Below, in pieces: positions 17,897 through 27,775 of a DNA stretch of 64,000 nt. Under the pieces are notes generated by a model. The model worked only from the letters and a program-made list of their open reading frames with translations, was not told where the DNA came from and did not search any database. Position numbers and translations under genes: made by a program. Source of the stretch: an uncultured Woeseia sp. (GTDB taxonomy: Bacteria > Pseudomonadota > Gammaproteobacteria > Steroidobacterales > Woeseiaceae); NCBI GenBank assembly GCA_937925605.1, contig CALALV010000038.1:12876-76875 (forward strand), in the 5' to 3' direction. The number at the start of each line of letters is the position of its first letter. Positions within the stretch are counted from its first letter, which is position 1.

Positions 17897-18856
17897 TCAT
17901 GCGCAGATGCGGTCGATTTCGCTCATCAGCTCCGGCGTGAACGCATCGACGAAGCGCAGAGACGCGAGATTCTCTTGCAGCTGCTCGATGCGACTGGCAC
18001 CGGTAATAACCGATGACAACTGCGGGTTTTTCAGGCACCACGCAATGGAGAACTGCGCGAGCGTCGCGCCCATGCCTTCGGCCAGCGGGCGCAGTTCTTC
18101 GACCGTCGCGACCCGGTCCCGGTCGGTCAGCTGCTCGCGCAGCCACTCGTAGCCTTCCACGGTCGGCCGGCTGCCATCGGGGACGCCGTCCCGGTACTTG
18201 CCGGTCAGCAGGCCCGACGCCAGCGGGCTCCAGGTCGTCGCGCCGTAACCGCGTTCCGCGTAGACCGGCTGGTAGTCCGGCCCGAAGCGATGGCGCTGCA
18301 GCAGGTTGTAAACGGGCTGTTCGACGACAGGCTTGTGCAGATGGTGCCGCTCGGCGATCTCGATGGCCGCGAGGATGTCCTTCGCGTCCCACTCGGACGT
18401 GCCCCAGTACAGCGCCTTGCCGCGCTCGATGATGTCGTGCATGGCCCAGGCGGTCTCCTCGATGGGCGTCGTCGGGTCCGGGCGGTGGCAGTAGAGCAGG
18501 TCGACGTAGTCGAGGCCGAAGCGCCGCAGCGAGCCGTCGATTCCCTCGAGCAGGTATTTGCGATTCAGCGTGTTGTTCTCGTTCGGCGTGTCGTGCAGGC
18601 CCCAGTAGAGTTTCGTCGAGACGAGGTAGGAGCCGCGCCGCCAGCCGAGCTTGCGCAACGCGGCGCCCATGACTTCCTCGGACTTTCCGCCCGCGTAGCC
18701 TTCGGCGTTGTCGAAGAAGTTGACGCCGGCGTCGTAGGCGGCGGCGAGCAGGTCGGCCGTCGCGCGGACGTCGACCTGCGAGTGCAGAGTCACCCAGGAC
18801 CCGAGCGACAATTCGCTGAGCTTGAGGCCGGCCTTGCCGAGGTGGCGATAGTTCAT
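17897..18856 (-). CDS. Aldo/keto reductase (AKR6/KCNAB-like)
   Basis: 319 aa NADPH-dependent oxidoreductase. The catalytic tetrad is visible: Asp and Tyr in FFDNAEGYAGGKSEE, Lys in LVSTKLYWG, and His in LLYCHRPDP. WSPLASGLLTGKY and the C-terminal ASRIEQLQENL region are typical of the potassium-channel beta-subunit-like group of bacterial reductases (YghZ/YdjG-type). Start ATG at 18856. It is divergent from a TonB receptor with a short shared promoter region. Natural substrates are likely small aldehydes or ketones. Confidence 0.94.
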   Translation of the reverse strand: MNYRHLGKAGLKLSELSLGSWVTLHSQVDVRATADLLAAAYDAGVNFFDNAEGYAGGKSEEVMGAALRKLGWRRGSYLVSTKLYWGLHDTPNENNTLNRKYLLEGIDGSLRRFGLDYVDLLYCHRPDPTTPIEETAWAMHDIIERGKALYWGTSEWDAKDILAAIEIAERHHLHKPVVEQPVYNLLQRHRFGPDYQPVYAERGYGATTWSPLASGLLTGKYRDGVPDGSRPTVEGYEWLREQLTDRDRVATVEELRPLAEGMGATLAQFSIAWCLKNPQLSSVITGASRIEQLQENLASLRFVDAFTPELMSEIDRICA

Positions 18857-18925
18857 TCGATCTCCATGGTAGGCGATGTACCGAGGCGGCGAGCCGGACC
18901 CGGCAGCCGCAGGTACGGATACAAC

Positions 18926-18941
18926 TTGTTCAATTTAACAA
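18926..18941. promoter_or_regulatory. Dyad TTGTT-N6-AACAA in divergent promoter region
   Basis: An AT-rich dyad in an otherwise GC-rich 130-base gap between the divergent reductase and TonB receptor genes. It is probably part of a promoter or a repressor site; the symmetry is seen, the role is inferred. Confidence 0.3.
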
Positions 18942-18986
18942 AAATCGGCATTCTGCTGTGCGAGGCAGGTCCCCACGCGGGCTGCG

Positions 18987-21422
18987 ATGCGCAGGGCTCG
19001 ATTCCCGATGTCGAACAACAAGATCGCGGTCTCGCTGACGGTGCTGGCAATGGCCGTAGCGCCGCCTGCGCCTGCCGTGGGCCAGGACGATGCCTATCTC
19101 GAGGAGATAATCGTCACCGCCCGCCAGCGCGAAGAGCGCGTGCAGGACATTCCTGCCGCGGTCACCGCCGTGCCCGCGGAGGAACTGGAGCGACTGGCGC
19201 TGAACGATCTCGAGCAGATCTCCAACGTCGTGCCCAACCTGCGCATTTCCTACGGCTCGAGCGGCGCGAGTTCCGAGGTCTTCCTGCGCGGCATCGGCAC
19301 GGGCGCCGGCAGTGCCGGCTTTTCTTCCGCGGTAGGCATCGTCATCGATGGCGTACACTACGAGCGCGGTCGCTGGATACAGCAGGGCTACTTCGACCTG
19401 CAGCAGGTCGAGGTACTGAAAGGCCCGCAGGTCCTGTATTTCGGCAAGAACAACCCGGCCGGCCTGGTGATCCTGCGTTCGCGCACGCCCGGCGATGCCT
19501 TCAGCGTCAACCTCAAGGCCGGCTTCGAGACCAATGCCGCAGAACAATATTTCGAGGCCGGCGTGTCGCTGCCGCTCAGCGACACGCTCGCTGTGCGCCT
19601 GGCCGCGCGGCATTCGCGGCTCGACGGCTGGATCGACAATACGGCACGGCCGCAGACGGGCGTCGACCCGCTTGGATTCGCGATTCCCGGTGCCGCGGAT
19701 GACGAACTGCCGGGAACCGAGGACACGCTGGGGCGTTTCACCGCGGTATGGACTCCGGACGATCGTTTCGACCTGACGCTGCGCACGGGCTTCGCCGCCA
19801 ACGAGGACACGGGCATGGTGTCGACCAGCGGCCTCGTGGCCTGCTTCGGTCCTGACGGGCAACCGCAGCCGATCTTCGGTGTGCCGTCGCCATTCGACGA
19901 TTGCGAAAAGAATTTCAGCCATTCGAAGAGTGCGCTGCCCGCTGGGCTGATGCTTGGCGAGCCGGCCCTGTTCGGCGACGGCACCCCGTTCACCGACTAC
20001 GACTCGACGAATACGTCCCTCGAGTTCAACTGGCAGGTCGGCGACTACACGCTGACCGGCATCACCGGCTTCCAGCAATACGAAGTTGTCTCGCTCGACA
20101 ACTTCTCCTACTCGGATGACGGCCAGGTCGGCGGCTTCGAGACAACCGACTACGATCAGTTGAGCCAGGAGCTGCGCCTGGTGTCCGGCTTCGACGGGCC
20201 CGTGAATTTTCTCGTCGGTGCGCTGCTCACTCGCGGTGACCTCGAGTTTCGCAACTCGGCGCGCATCGCGCCGTTGCCGCCGGACTCGGGCAGCGGGCGA
20301 CTGTGGAGCTGGGACAAGACGGCTGAAGAGGACGCGCGCTCCTGGTCCGTCTACGCGGACGTCATCTGGGACCTGAACGAACACTGGGAATTGTCCGCCG
20401 GCGCGCGCTACTCGGACGAGCGCCGCGACTCGAGCATCCGTGTCGACTACCTGCACGAGATCCTGATCCTGCTCGGCGCGCTGTCGCCGCAGGGATTTTC
20501 CAACCGCTTCGAGGACAGCGACCTCTCCCCGCAGCTGTCGCTGACCTGGCGGCCAAGCGGGGACCTGACGGTTTTCGCCGCCTACCGTGAGGGCTTCAAG
20601 TCCGGCGGCTTCGATGCGAGTTTTCTGCTCGGCCCGGGATCGACGCTCGACGACCTGACCTTCGATAGCGAGAAGGCCGACGGCTTCGAGATCGGCGTCA
20701 AGGCCCGGCTGCTGGAACGGGCGCTCCAGCTCAACGCGACCGCGTACTCGTTTACCTACGAGGACCTGCAGGTCCAGCAGTTCAATGCAGCGACGACCCA
20801 GTTCAATATCGACAACGCGGCGAAAGCGTCGACCAACGGTATCGAGGCAGATCTCGACTGGCTGGTCAGCGACATGTTGCGCCTGCGCGCGGGCTTTAAC
20901 TGGAACGAGGCGGAGTACGACGATTTCCTCGCGTCGTGCTACGCGGGCCAGTCCGTCGAGGCGGGCTGCGCGTCGCTGCCGAACCCGCTGACCGGCGGCT
21001 TTTCCTCGCAGGACCTGGCGGGACAGCCGCTCGCCGTCGCGCCGGACCTGGTGTGGAATCTCGGCGCCAGCCTGGACTTCGATATCGCCGACTGGCGCGC
21101 GAGCGCCGGCATCGACGCGCGCTACACCGGCAGCTACAACGCGGCGGTGTCGAAGATTCCCGAGGCGCGCCAGTCGAGCGTCACCGTGGTCGACGCGACC
21201 CTGCGGCTGCTGTCGCCGAACAGCACCTGGGAACTCAGCCTGATCGGCCGCAACCTCGGCGACGAGACCGTGGCCGTGCAGGCGGACGACCGGCCGTTGA
21301 CCGGGGGCGCGGCCGGCTTTCCCGCCGGCAGCCCGCTACTCGGCCTGCGCTCCGATGCCTTCGTGCGTTTCCAGCGTGGGCGGCAGACCTGGGTAACGCT
21401 CGCGTATTTCTTCGAGGGCTGA
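18987..21422 (+). CDS. TonB-dependent receptor
   Basis: 811 aa outer-membrane active transporter. Signal peptide ends near PAVGQ, followed directly by a TonB-box-like EEIIVTARQREERVQDIP and a plug domain (LNDLEQISNVVPNLRI...FLRGIGTG...VGIVIDGVHY...QVEVLKGPQVLYFGKNNPAG). The barrel has usual closing signatures, ending in an aromatic FFEG-type tail (VTLAYFFEG). An in-frame ATG at 19008 (MSNNKIAVSL) is an equally possible start; neither has a good Shine-Dalgarno site. The plug is of the iron-complex outer-receptor type common in oligotrophic proteobacteria. Substrate unknown. Confidence 0.94.
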   Translation: MRRARFPMSNNKIAVSLTVLAMAVAPPAPAVGQDDAYLEEIIVTARQREERVQDIPAAVTAVPAEELERLALNDLEQISNVVPNLRISYGSSGASSEVFLRGIGTGAGSAGFSSAVGIVIDGVHYERGRWIQQGYFDLQQVEVLKGPQVLYFGKNNPAGLVILRSRTPGDAFSVNLKAGFETNAAEQYFEAGVSLPLSDTLAVRLAARHSRLDGWIDNTARPQTGVDPLGFAIPGAADDELPGTEDTLGRFTAVWTPDDRFDLTLRTGFAANEDTGMVSTSGLVACFGPDGQPQPIFGVPSPFDDCEKNFSHSKSALPAGLMLGEPALFGDGTPFTDYDSTNTSLEFNWQVGDYTLTGITGFQQYEVVSLDNFSYSDDGQVGGFETTDYDQLSQELRLVSGFDGPVNFLVGALLTRGDLEFRNSARIAPLPPDSGSGRLWSWDKTAEEDARSWSVYADVIWDLNEHWELSAGARYSDERRDSSIRVDYLHEILILLGALSPQGFSNRFEDSDLSPQLSLTWRPSGDLTVFAAYREGFKSGGFDASFLLGPGSTLDDLTFDSEKADGFEIGVKARLLERALQLNATAYSFTYEDLQVQQFNAATTQFNIDNAAKASTNGIEADLDWLVSDMLRLRAGFNWNEAEYDDFLASCYAGQSVEAGCASLPNPLTGGFSSQDLAGQPLAVAPDLVWNLGASLDFDIADWRASAGIDARYTGSYNAAVSKIPEARQSSVTVVDATLRLLSPNSTWELSLIGRNLGDETVAVQADDRPLTGGAAGFPAGSPLLGLRSDAFVRFQRGRQTWVTLAYFFEG

Positions 21423-21425
21423 GTC

Positions 21426-24400
21426 CTACTTGTGATCCAGGCGGACGATGCCGTCCCAGTTATCCGGCACACCGTCGTCGAGGTAGCGCCAGCAGTTCGA
21501 AACGAAGCGCCGTGCGGCGAGATCGCCGGAGCACGACGAGGCCACGCGGCCGAAGTGCTCGCTGGCCTTGTTGAAGTCGCGCGCGTAGAAGGCTCGCATG
21601 CCGGCGTTCCAGTCGTCCAGCACGGCCATCTTCGCGTCGCGCTCGTCGGTGGGAAGGGCATCGAGTACCTCGAACAGTGTCACGGGCTGCGACTGCCCTT
21701 TAACGGTGACGCGCTCGATTTGCCGCAGGGTCACGCTGGTATTACGTGACAGGCGTTCGCGGGTGTGGTGGCTGATCATCAGCGACACGCCGTAGGTCGT
21801 CGTCAGGGTCTCGATGCGCGCGGCCAGGTTGACCGTGTCACCGATGACACCGCACTTGATGCGCTGCGGGCCGCCGATCGTACCGAGCGTCAGCGGGCCG
21901 GTGCTGATGCCGATGCCGACCCGCATCGGAGGCTTGCCGGTCGCGGCTCGCGCATCGTTAAGTTCGTGCAGGTTCTCCATCAAGCGCAAGCCGGCGTTGA
22001 CCGCGTCGTCGGCACGGTCGAACAGCGCCATGATCGCGTCGCCGATATAGCTGTCGACGAAGCCCCCGGACTCGACGATGGCCGGTTCCATGTAACTCAG
22101 GTACTCGTTGATGAACTCGACGTGCGCGCCCGGCTGCATGGATTCGACCAGGCTCGTGAAGCCGCGGATGTCGGAGAACAGCACGGACATCTCGCGGTGC
22201 GTGTTCTCGCCGAGGCGCACGCTGGTCACGCTGTCATGGCCGAGGCTCGCGAGGAACTGGCTGGGCACGAAGCGGCCCAGTGAGCGATTCAGCAACGACA
22301 GGTTGTCGGCCTGGTCCTTGAGTTCCTGGTACAGGCGCGCGTTCTGGATCGAGATCGCCGCCTGTGCCGCCAGCACCTGGATCATGCTGACGCGTGCTTC
22401 CGTGAAGGCCGCGGGCGTCCGCGAATTCTCGAGGTAAATTACGCCGACGAGATGGCCGCGGTGCTCCAGCGGCGCCGCCAGCGCGGACAGCGTGTCGCGG
22501 CCGCGCAGGACCGGGTCGTCGGTAAATCGCGGATCGCTCGCCGGGTCGTCCAGCACGACGCTGTCGCCCGAGCGCAGCACGTAGTCGACGATCCGCAGCG
22601 GAATCCGCACGCCCTGTTCCTGCGCGGCCGGGGCGCGCAGCGGCAGTGGCTCGATCACGCTGTAGCGCTGGCGATCGACGTCGCCCACCGCGCACAGGCG
22701 GGCCTCGCCATCCACGTCGAGCACCAGGGCACCGATCTGGGCACCGGCGTTCTCGATCAGGATCTGCATCAGCTTCTCGAGCAGGGACTCGAGCACGATT
22801 TCCTCGACCATGGCGCGCGAGGCCTTCATCGCGCTGGTCAGGTCCAGCTGGGTCGCGAGGTCGCTGGTGCCGCCGGTGGACTTGCGCTTGTAGGTGCTGT
22901 CCAGCACGGTCACGGTCGGTGAGGCATTGCGATCCAGCCACTTCGGGAACTCGGACTCGAGCTGGCGTGCCTTGGCGAAACCGCCCCAGCTCAGCCAGGC
23001 TTCCCAGGCCGCGCGCAGGTTCTCCTCCGCGGCAAGGGGCATGTCGAGGTCGAGCTCGCAGCGAGCCATCCGCTCTAGCGCCAGCGCCTTGTCCTGCAGG
23101 AAGCGGCTCGAGCGTGCCGCCGAGCGCGCACGATCGAAGCAGGCCAGCGCCTGCTCGCCGTGCCCGCGCAGGCGTTGCCATTCGCCCTCGAGTATTTGCT
23201 GTTTCGCCAGGTAGCTGGCCGGGCCGTCCGCCGCCCAGCGTCGCAGGCGCCGGCGGCATCCCGCGATTCGCAGCCGCGCTCGCAGTCGCTGCCACGGACC
23301 GAGCTGCGCATATTGCTGCAGCGTGGCCATCGCGAGGTAGAAGGTGTTTTGCGCCGCGTTCACCGAGCCGAGAACGTTCTGCTCGTAGCGCCGCGCCGAA
23401 AGACCGTGACAGACGGCCTCGTCGATATCGCCGAGAAGGTAGTTCAACGCGGCACGGCACTCGTGAAAACAGAACAGCGCTGTGAAGTTGTCGGTTGCCG
23501 AGAGCCTGGCCACGTCCCGGTGTTCGTCGAAGGCTTCGCCGGCGAGTTCGTTCGGCAAGGCGCCTTCCTCGTCCTGCGACAGCGTCTGCACGAACTGCTG
23601 GAAAACCCGCCCGCACATCGAGTGGAACTCGGACTTGTGCTCGTCGATGGCAGCGATCAACTCGGCCTGCCGTTCCGCTACCTCGTCGAGCGGTTCCCCT
23701 GACCAGGTGGCATAGCTGCAGTAGTACCAGGCACTGTGGCAGGCGTACTCGATGTCACCGGTCTCGAGTCCTGCATGGTGCGAGGCGAGCAACGCCGGCA
23801 GCGTCTCGGCGAGATGGTGTTTCCAGTGGTGCAGCGTCACGTAGTAGGACACGGAGAGTTTTGCTTTCAGCTTGTCCGAGGCATCGTTTGCCGCGAGGCG
23901 CAGCGCGAACTGGCCGAGCTCTGTGCCGCGCTCCAGGCGCCCGAGGCCTGCGGACAGCAGGATGCCGTAGGTCATGTAGCCGAACGGGCTCTCGCTGGAA
24001 TTGCCGTATGCGAGTGACAGTCGCACCATGTGCAGCACGATCAGCGGAAACATGTTCGGATCGGCAATGTAGGCCGGCGACACGGCGCGCAGCAGGATGC
24101 GCATGGCCGCCAGCCGCTGCGGGTCGCGCATCGGCGGCAAGCCCGCAAGATCCTCGGTGCTCTTGCCGCGCATCGCCCAGAAAGTTATCGCCAGGCTGGA
24201 TGCGACACTGGCGAGGCTCGCCCTCTGCGGTAGCTCGACGCCGAGCGCGTGCAGAGCGTTGCGTGCGACAGCCAGCGCCTCGGCCGGCTGGAGATGGGCA
24301 CTGAAATACGAAATCTGCGCGGCGACGACCTCGGTCTCGTCGAGACGGGTGCGGGCATGTGCCCGCACCTCGCCGACGAGTTCGTCGAGCATCGGCTTGT

Positions 24401-26828
24401 CGCCGGACAACGCGGCCGCCTCGGCCCCGATTCGCGACAGCGCCAGCCAGAGTTCGTAGTGGTTCTGCCAGGGCGCCTCGGGGAGCAGCAGGCGCCCGTC
24501 ACGCACGAAGCGCGACGCCGTCGCGAACGCGGCCGACTCCGCGGCCTTCCTGGCTGCTTCGAGGAACAGGGCCGCGTATCGCAGGCGCTGCTGCTCGTCG
24601 CTGATGCGCTCCAGTGCGGAGCGAATCTGGTAGACCAGGTCGAATATGCCGTCGCCGCGCTCCCCCTGCGCATGACGCTGCTCGAGCAACTCGGCGATGC
24701 GCAGGTGGCGGTCGAGGCGGGTCTCGCGGTCGACGAGATCGTAGGCCGTCGCCTGTACTTCGTCGTGCGCGAATCGGCACAGTACGGGCCCTTGCAGCGC
24801 GGGCCCGGCCTCCGCGACCTCGTCGATGACCTGCCAGCTGCCGAGCCCCCACGCGAGGCCCGCTTCGAAAGCGGGTTCCAGCGCAGCAGCGACGTCTGCG
24901 ACGGGCTGCCCGTCCAGTTCCGCAATCGTCGCGAGGTCGAACGTGGAGCCGATGCACGCGGCAACGCCGAGGGCATGCCGACTCGGTTCGGGCAGGCGCC
25001 CGATACGCTTGCCGAGCAGGCCGCCCAGCTCGACCTGTGCCGGCAGGCTGCGGATAGCATCGAAATCCCAGCTGAATGCCTCGCTGCTCGAGTCGAAACG
25101 GATCGCGCCGGACTCGCTGGCGGCCAGCAGGTACTCGCGCAGGAAGAACGGTCGTCCGCCGCAGCGTTCGAGCAGCAGGACGGCGAGATCGGTGCACTCC
25201 GTGCGCGGCCGGTGCGTTGCCTCGCTGATCATGGCCTCCGCATCCTCGCGACTGAACTCGCCCGGTTCGATCGTGTCGATCCGCACGCCGCCGCTGGCCA
25301 GTTCATCCAGCAGGGTTTTCAGGGGATGCGACGCGGACAGCTCGTCGTCGCGGAATGCCCCGACGATCAACAGGCCGCGCGTTTCGTTGTGCGTCAGCAG
25401 GGCACGGACCGCATCCAGCGAAGCCGAGTCGGCCCACTGCAGGTCGTCGAGGAACAGGACCACCGGGTGTTCCGGCGTTGCGAGCGCCTGGAAGAACTTC
25501 AGCAGGAGTACACGAAAGCGATTGCGGCTCTCGTCGACGGACAGCGCCTCCGGCGCGTCCTGCGCGCCGATCAGCGTTTCGAGCTCCGGCACGCTTTCGG
25601 CAATCAGCGCACCGTTGGCGCCGACAGCCTGCACGACCCGCTGGCGCCAGCGCGCGAGCTGGGACTCGCTGCCAGCGAGAATCTGGCGCAGCAGGGCGCT
25701 CGCCGCCTGCATCAGCGACGAGTACGGGACGTCGCGCTGGTAACGGTCGAATTTGCCGCTGACGAAATAGCCGGTCCCTTCGGCCACGATCGGCGCGAGT
25801 TCGTCGACCAGCGCGCTCTTGCCGGTGCCGGCAGGGCCGCGAATCGCCACGAAGCCGGCGCGGCCATTGACGACGCGGAACCAGGCCTCGCGCAGCGCCC
25901 GCAGCTCCCGGTCACGGCCATACAGTCGACCCGGCAGCTCGAAATGGTCCGTTGCCGTGATGCCGACCAGCTCATCCGGCATGTCCGCACCGCCGGCGAC
26001 GGCCGCGCGAATCTGTTCGAGGTCGCGTGCAATTCCCCGGGCTGACTGGTAGCGGTCGTCGGCCGACTTGGCGAGCAGCGTCGCCACCAGCTGCCAGAGT
26101 ATGTCCGGCACGTCGTCACGAACGTCGTCGGCGGGCTCCGGCCGTTTCGCGAGGTGCGCGTGCACCAGGTTGATCGTGTCGCTGGCCAGGAACGGGGGAC
26201 GGCCGTACAGTGCTTCGTAGAAAGTCGCTCCCAGACCGTAGAAATCAGTGCGCCAGTCGATCGCCCGGTTGGTGCGTCCCGACTGCTCCGGTGCCAGGTA
26301 GGCCAGCGTGCCTTCCAGGGTGCCGCCTGCGTCGCCGGTGCTGTATTGCCGCGCCACGCGGCTCGCGATACCGAAATCGAGCAACAACGCACGGCCGCTA
26401 CTTCGATCCCAGAGTACGTTGTCCGGGTTGATGTCCTTGTGGACGATCTTGTGTTCATGCACGTAGGCGAGGGCTTCGACCAGCGACAGCGCCATGTCCA
26501 GGAATTCGGCGAGCGGCAGCGGGCCGCCGCCGATACGGGTGGCCAGCGTGTCGGAACCCGCGTCGGCAAGCGTGATCACAGGGCCGTTCGCGCCGGCGTC
26601 GAGCGACAGTGGCCGGACGATGCCCGGGTGTTGCATCTCTGCAAGCAGCGCGTACTCGTGGCGCTGACGGGCGCGCTGAACCGGTGTCGGGTGGCGGGCC
26701 CGCAAGGACTTGCGAATGACCCGCACACCGTCGCTCGTGCGGAGGCCCCGATGCACGAGGGTATCCTGGCCCTTGTGAATCAGGGCCAGCTCGTCGTAGA
26801 GGTCGCTGTCTTCGAGCACTCGGTTCAT
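21426..26828 (-). CDS. Giant Ser/Thr kinase - AAA ATPase - helical repeat - GAF - class III nucleotidyl cyclase
   Basis: 1800 aa, five functional blocks in one chain. (1) Protein kinase, about 10-275: beta3 Lys in VIRK (K40), catalytic HKDINPDN with D132 and N137, DFG D151, APE near 179-181. (2) STAND/AAA-type ATPase, about 300-560: Walker A GPAGTGKS at 331-338, Walker B LFLDDLQWAD around 458-466. (3) A long TPR/MalT-like helical region. (4) GAF domain, roughly 1330-1500 (IENAGAQIGALVLDVDGEARL). (5) Class III adenylate/guanylate cyclase from about 1548, with metal-binding D1553 (FSDIRGF) and D1597 (YIGDAIM), and N1667/R1671 in VNLAARIE. It resembles the cyanobacterial/myxobacterial kinase-ATPase-GAF-histidine-kinase family, but here the output is a cyclase. 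Predicted to be cytoplasmic. It ends three bases from the opposing TonB receptor. Confidence 0.93.
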   Translation of the reverse strand: MNRVLEDSDLYDELALIHKGQDTLVHRGLRTSDGVRVIRKSLRARHPTPVQRARQRHEYALLAEMQHPGIVRPLSLDAGANGPVITLADAGSDTLATRIGGGPLPLAEFLDMALSLVEALAYVHEHKIVHKDINPDNVLWDRSSGRALLLDFGIASRVARQYSTGDAGGTLEGTLAYLAPEQSGRTNRAIDWRTDFYGLGATFYEALYGRPPFLASDTINLVHAHLAKRPEPADDVRDDVPDILWQLVATLLAKSADDRYQSARGIARDLEQIRAAVAGGADMPDELVGITATDHFELPGRLYGRDRELRALREAWFRVVNGRAGFVAIRGPAGTGKSALVDELAPIVAEGTGYFVSGKFDRYQRDVPYSSLMQAASALLRQILAGSESQLARWRQRVVQAVGANGALIAESVPELETLIGAQDAPEALSVDESRNRFRVLLLKFFQALATPEHPVVLFLDDLQWADSASLDAVRALLTHNETRGLLIVGAFRDDELSASHPLKTLLDELASGGVRIDTIEPGEFSREDAEAMISEATHRPRTECTDLAVLLLERCGGRPFFLREYLLAASESGAIRFDSSSEAFSWDFDAIRSLPAQVELGGLLGKRIGRLPEPSRHALGVAACIGSTFDLATIAELDGQPVADVAAALEPAFEAGLAWGLGSWQVIDEVAEAGPALQGPVLCRFAHDEVQATAYDLVDRETRLDRHLRIAELLEQRHAQGERGDGIFDLVYQIRSALERISDEQQRLRYAALFLEAARKAAESAAFATASRFVRDGRLLLPEAPWQNHYELWLALSRIGAEAAALSGDKPMLDELVGEVRAHARTRLDETEVVAAQISYFSAHLQPAEALAVARNALHALGVELPQRASLASVASSLAITFWAMRGKSTEDLAGLPPMRDPQRLAAMRILLRAVSPAYIADPNMFPLIVLHMVRLSLAYGNSSESPFGYMTYGILLSAGLGRLERGTELGQFALRLAANDASDKLKAKLSVSYYVTLHHWKHHLAETLPALLASHHAGLETGDIEYACHSAWYYCSYATWSGEPLDEVAERQAELIAAIDEHKSEFHSMCGRVFQQFVQTLSQDEEGALPNELAGEAFDEHRDVARLSATDNFTALFCFHECRAALNYLLGDIDEAVCHGLSARRYEQNVLGSVNAAQNTFYLAMATLQQYAQLGPWQRLRARLRIAGCRRRLRRWAADGPASYLAKQQILEGEWQRLRGHGEQALACFDRARSAARSSRFLQDKALALERMARCELDLDMPLAAEENLRAAWEAWLSWGGFAKARQLESEFPKWLDRNASPTVTVLDSTYKRKSTGGTSDLATQLDLTSAMKASRAMVEEIVLESLLEKLMQILIENAGAQIGALVLDVDGEARLCAVGDVDRQRYSVIEPLPLRAPAAQEQGVRIPLRIVDYVLRSGDSVVLDDPASDPRFTDDPVLRGRDTLSALAAPLEHRGHLVGVIYLENSRTPAAFTEARVSMIQVLAAQAAISIQNARLYQELKDQADNLSLLNRSLGRFVPSQFLASLGHDSVTSVRLGENTHREMSVLFSDIRGFTSLVESMQPGAHVEFINEYLSYMEPAIVESGGFVDSYIGDAIMALFDRADDAVNAGLRLMENLHELNDARAATGKPPMRVGIGISTGPLTLGTIGGPQRIKCGVIGDTVNLAARIETLTTTYGVSLMISHHTRERLSRNTSVTLRQIERVTVKGQSQPVTLFEVLDALPTDERDAKMAVLDDWNAGMRAFYARDFNKASEHFGRVASSCSGDLAARRFVSNCWRYLDDGVPDNWDGIVRLDHK

Positions 26829-26874
26829 GTGCGGGCCTGCGGGCTCCAGCCCATCACGGGTCGTTGGTAAGTTT

Positions 26875-26903
26875 TTGATCCAAGCGTAAAACTAGCATAC
26901 GAT
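26875..26903 (+). promoter_or_regulatory. Possible sigma70 promoter of the decarboxylase-like/flavoprotein/cyclase-like cassette
   Basis: TTGATC at 26875-26880 and TACGAT at 26898-26903 are separated by 17 bases, each matching the sigma70 consensus at four of six positions, in the only AT-rich stretch of this divergent gap. A start site near 26910 would give a leader of about 70 bases before the ATG at 26979. Confidence 0.35.
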
Positions 26904-26978
26904 GAGCTTCGTTGGACCAGCGGGTGCGCGGTACCGGTACCCGGGCAAAATAGCCCCCAGCGCGAGGTATAACAAAAA

Positions 26979-27767
26979 ATGAGCGCACCGGATCCAGGCC
27001 GGGTCTACATGACCGGGCAATACAGCGTACGGATCGCCGTCCAGCATTGGCCCGACGAACTCGTCGCGAGCTGGTTGCCGCCCGAACTCGAGCTCGCCCC
27101 GCAGTCGGTTTCGCCTGCCGGGCACCATCCGTGCAACCTGCTGTTCGGGATCGAGCGCAAGGTCTATTTCAATATCAATCCGCTGTTCAAGTTCGACTAC
27201 CACGAGTTCGGGCTCGTCATTCCGTACACTCGCTGGAAGGATCCGCGCTACACGTACGACGGGCCGTTCCTGTTCACGCCGATCATTTTCGTCGACAGCA
27301 AGCTCGTCAGTTTCGGCGGTGAAGTCGTGTTCGGGTTTCCCAAGCGGATCGCGCAGTTTGATATCGGCGACGGCAGCTACAAGGCCGCCGATCCGCAGGT
27401 CCACACGCCCTACGTCGAGGTCGAATACGCTCCGCTCGGCACGAAGCCGGACGAGCAGGCGATCGTGCAGATCACGGACTGCCTGCAGCAGCCGAGCGTC
27501 AGCCAGAAGAAGGACGGCCGTTTCATGGGCTCGGGTTTCTGGTGGAACGCCGACACGGCGACCTTCACGGATATCGAACTCGACGGGCGCATCATCGAGT
27601 ACCTGCTGCCGGGCGTTGCGACCGGCACGACCCGGCCGCTGCAGGCACGCGGTACGGAACGGTTCCAGGACGGCGCCGCCTACCACATGCAGACGACCTG
27701 GACACTGACGCTGCCGACCAAGGACCTCGACAAGGACTGGAGTCCCTGGAACGGCACCCGCGCCTGA
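26979..27767 (+). CDS. Acetoacetate decarboxylase family protein
   Basis: 262 aa with the ADC fold signature. The Schiff-base lysine of acetoacetate decarboxylase aligns with K122 in GEVVFGFPKRIAQ (family pattern GYPKK), preceded by HEFGLVIPY and followed by the expected small beta-barrel. Members of this superfamily either decarboxylate beta-keto acids or act as aldolase/dehydratases, so the reaction is not fixed. GAGG lies 11 bases before the ATG. It is the first gene of a compact cassette: eight bases separate it from the flavoprotein gene. The context suggests it works on a lipid or isoprenoid-derived keto acid rather than in solvent production. Confidence 0.85.
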   Translation: MSAPDPGRVYMTGQYSVRIAVQHWPDELVASWLPPELELAPQSVSPAGHHPCNLLFGIERKVYFNINPLFKFDYHEFGLVIPYTRWKDPRYTYDGPFLFTPIIFVDSKLVSFGGEVVFGFPKRIAQFDIGDGSYKAADPQVHTPYVEVEYAPLGTKPDEQAIVQITDCLQQPSVSQKKDGRFMGSGFWWNADTATFTDIELDGRIIEYLLPGVATGTTRPLQARGTERFQDGAAYHMQTTWTLTLPTKDLDKDWSPWNGTRA

Positions 27768-27775
27768 GGGGGAGC

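Noticed and set aside
24249..26045. 598-codon plus-strand frame inside the kinase-cyclase gene
   Set aside because: It lies opposite clear kinase and ATPase motifs; its translation has no recognisable domain, so it is treated as GC-driven antisense.
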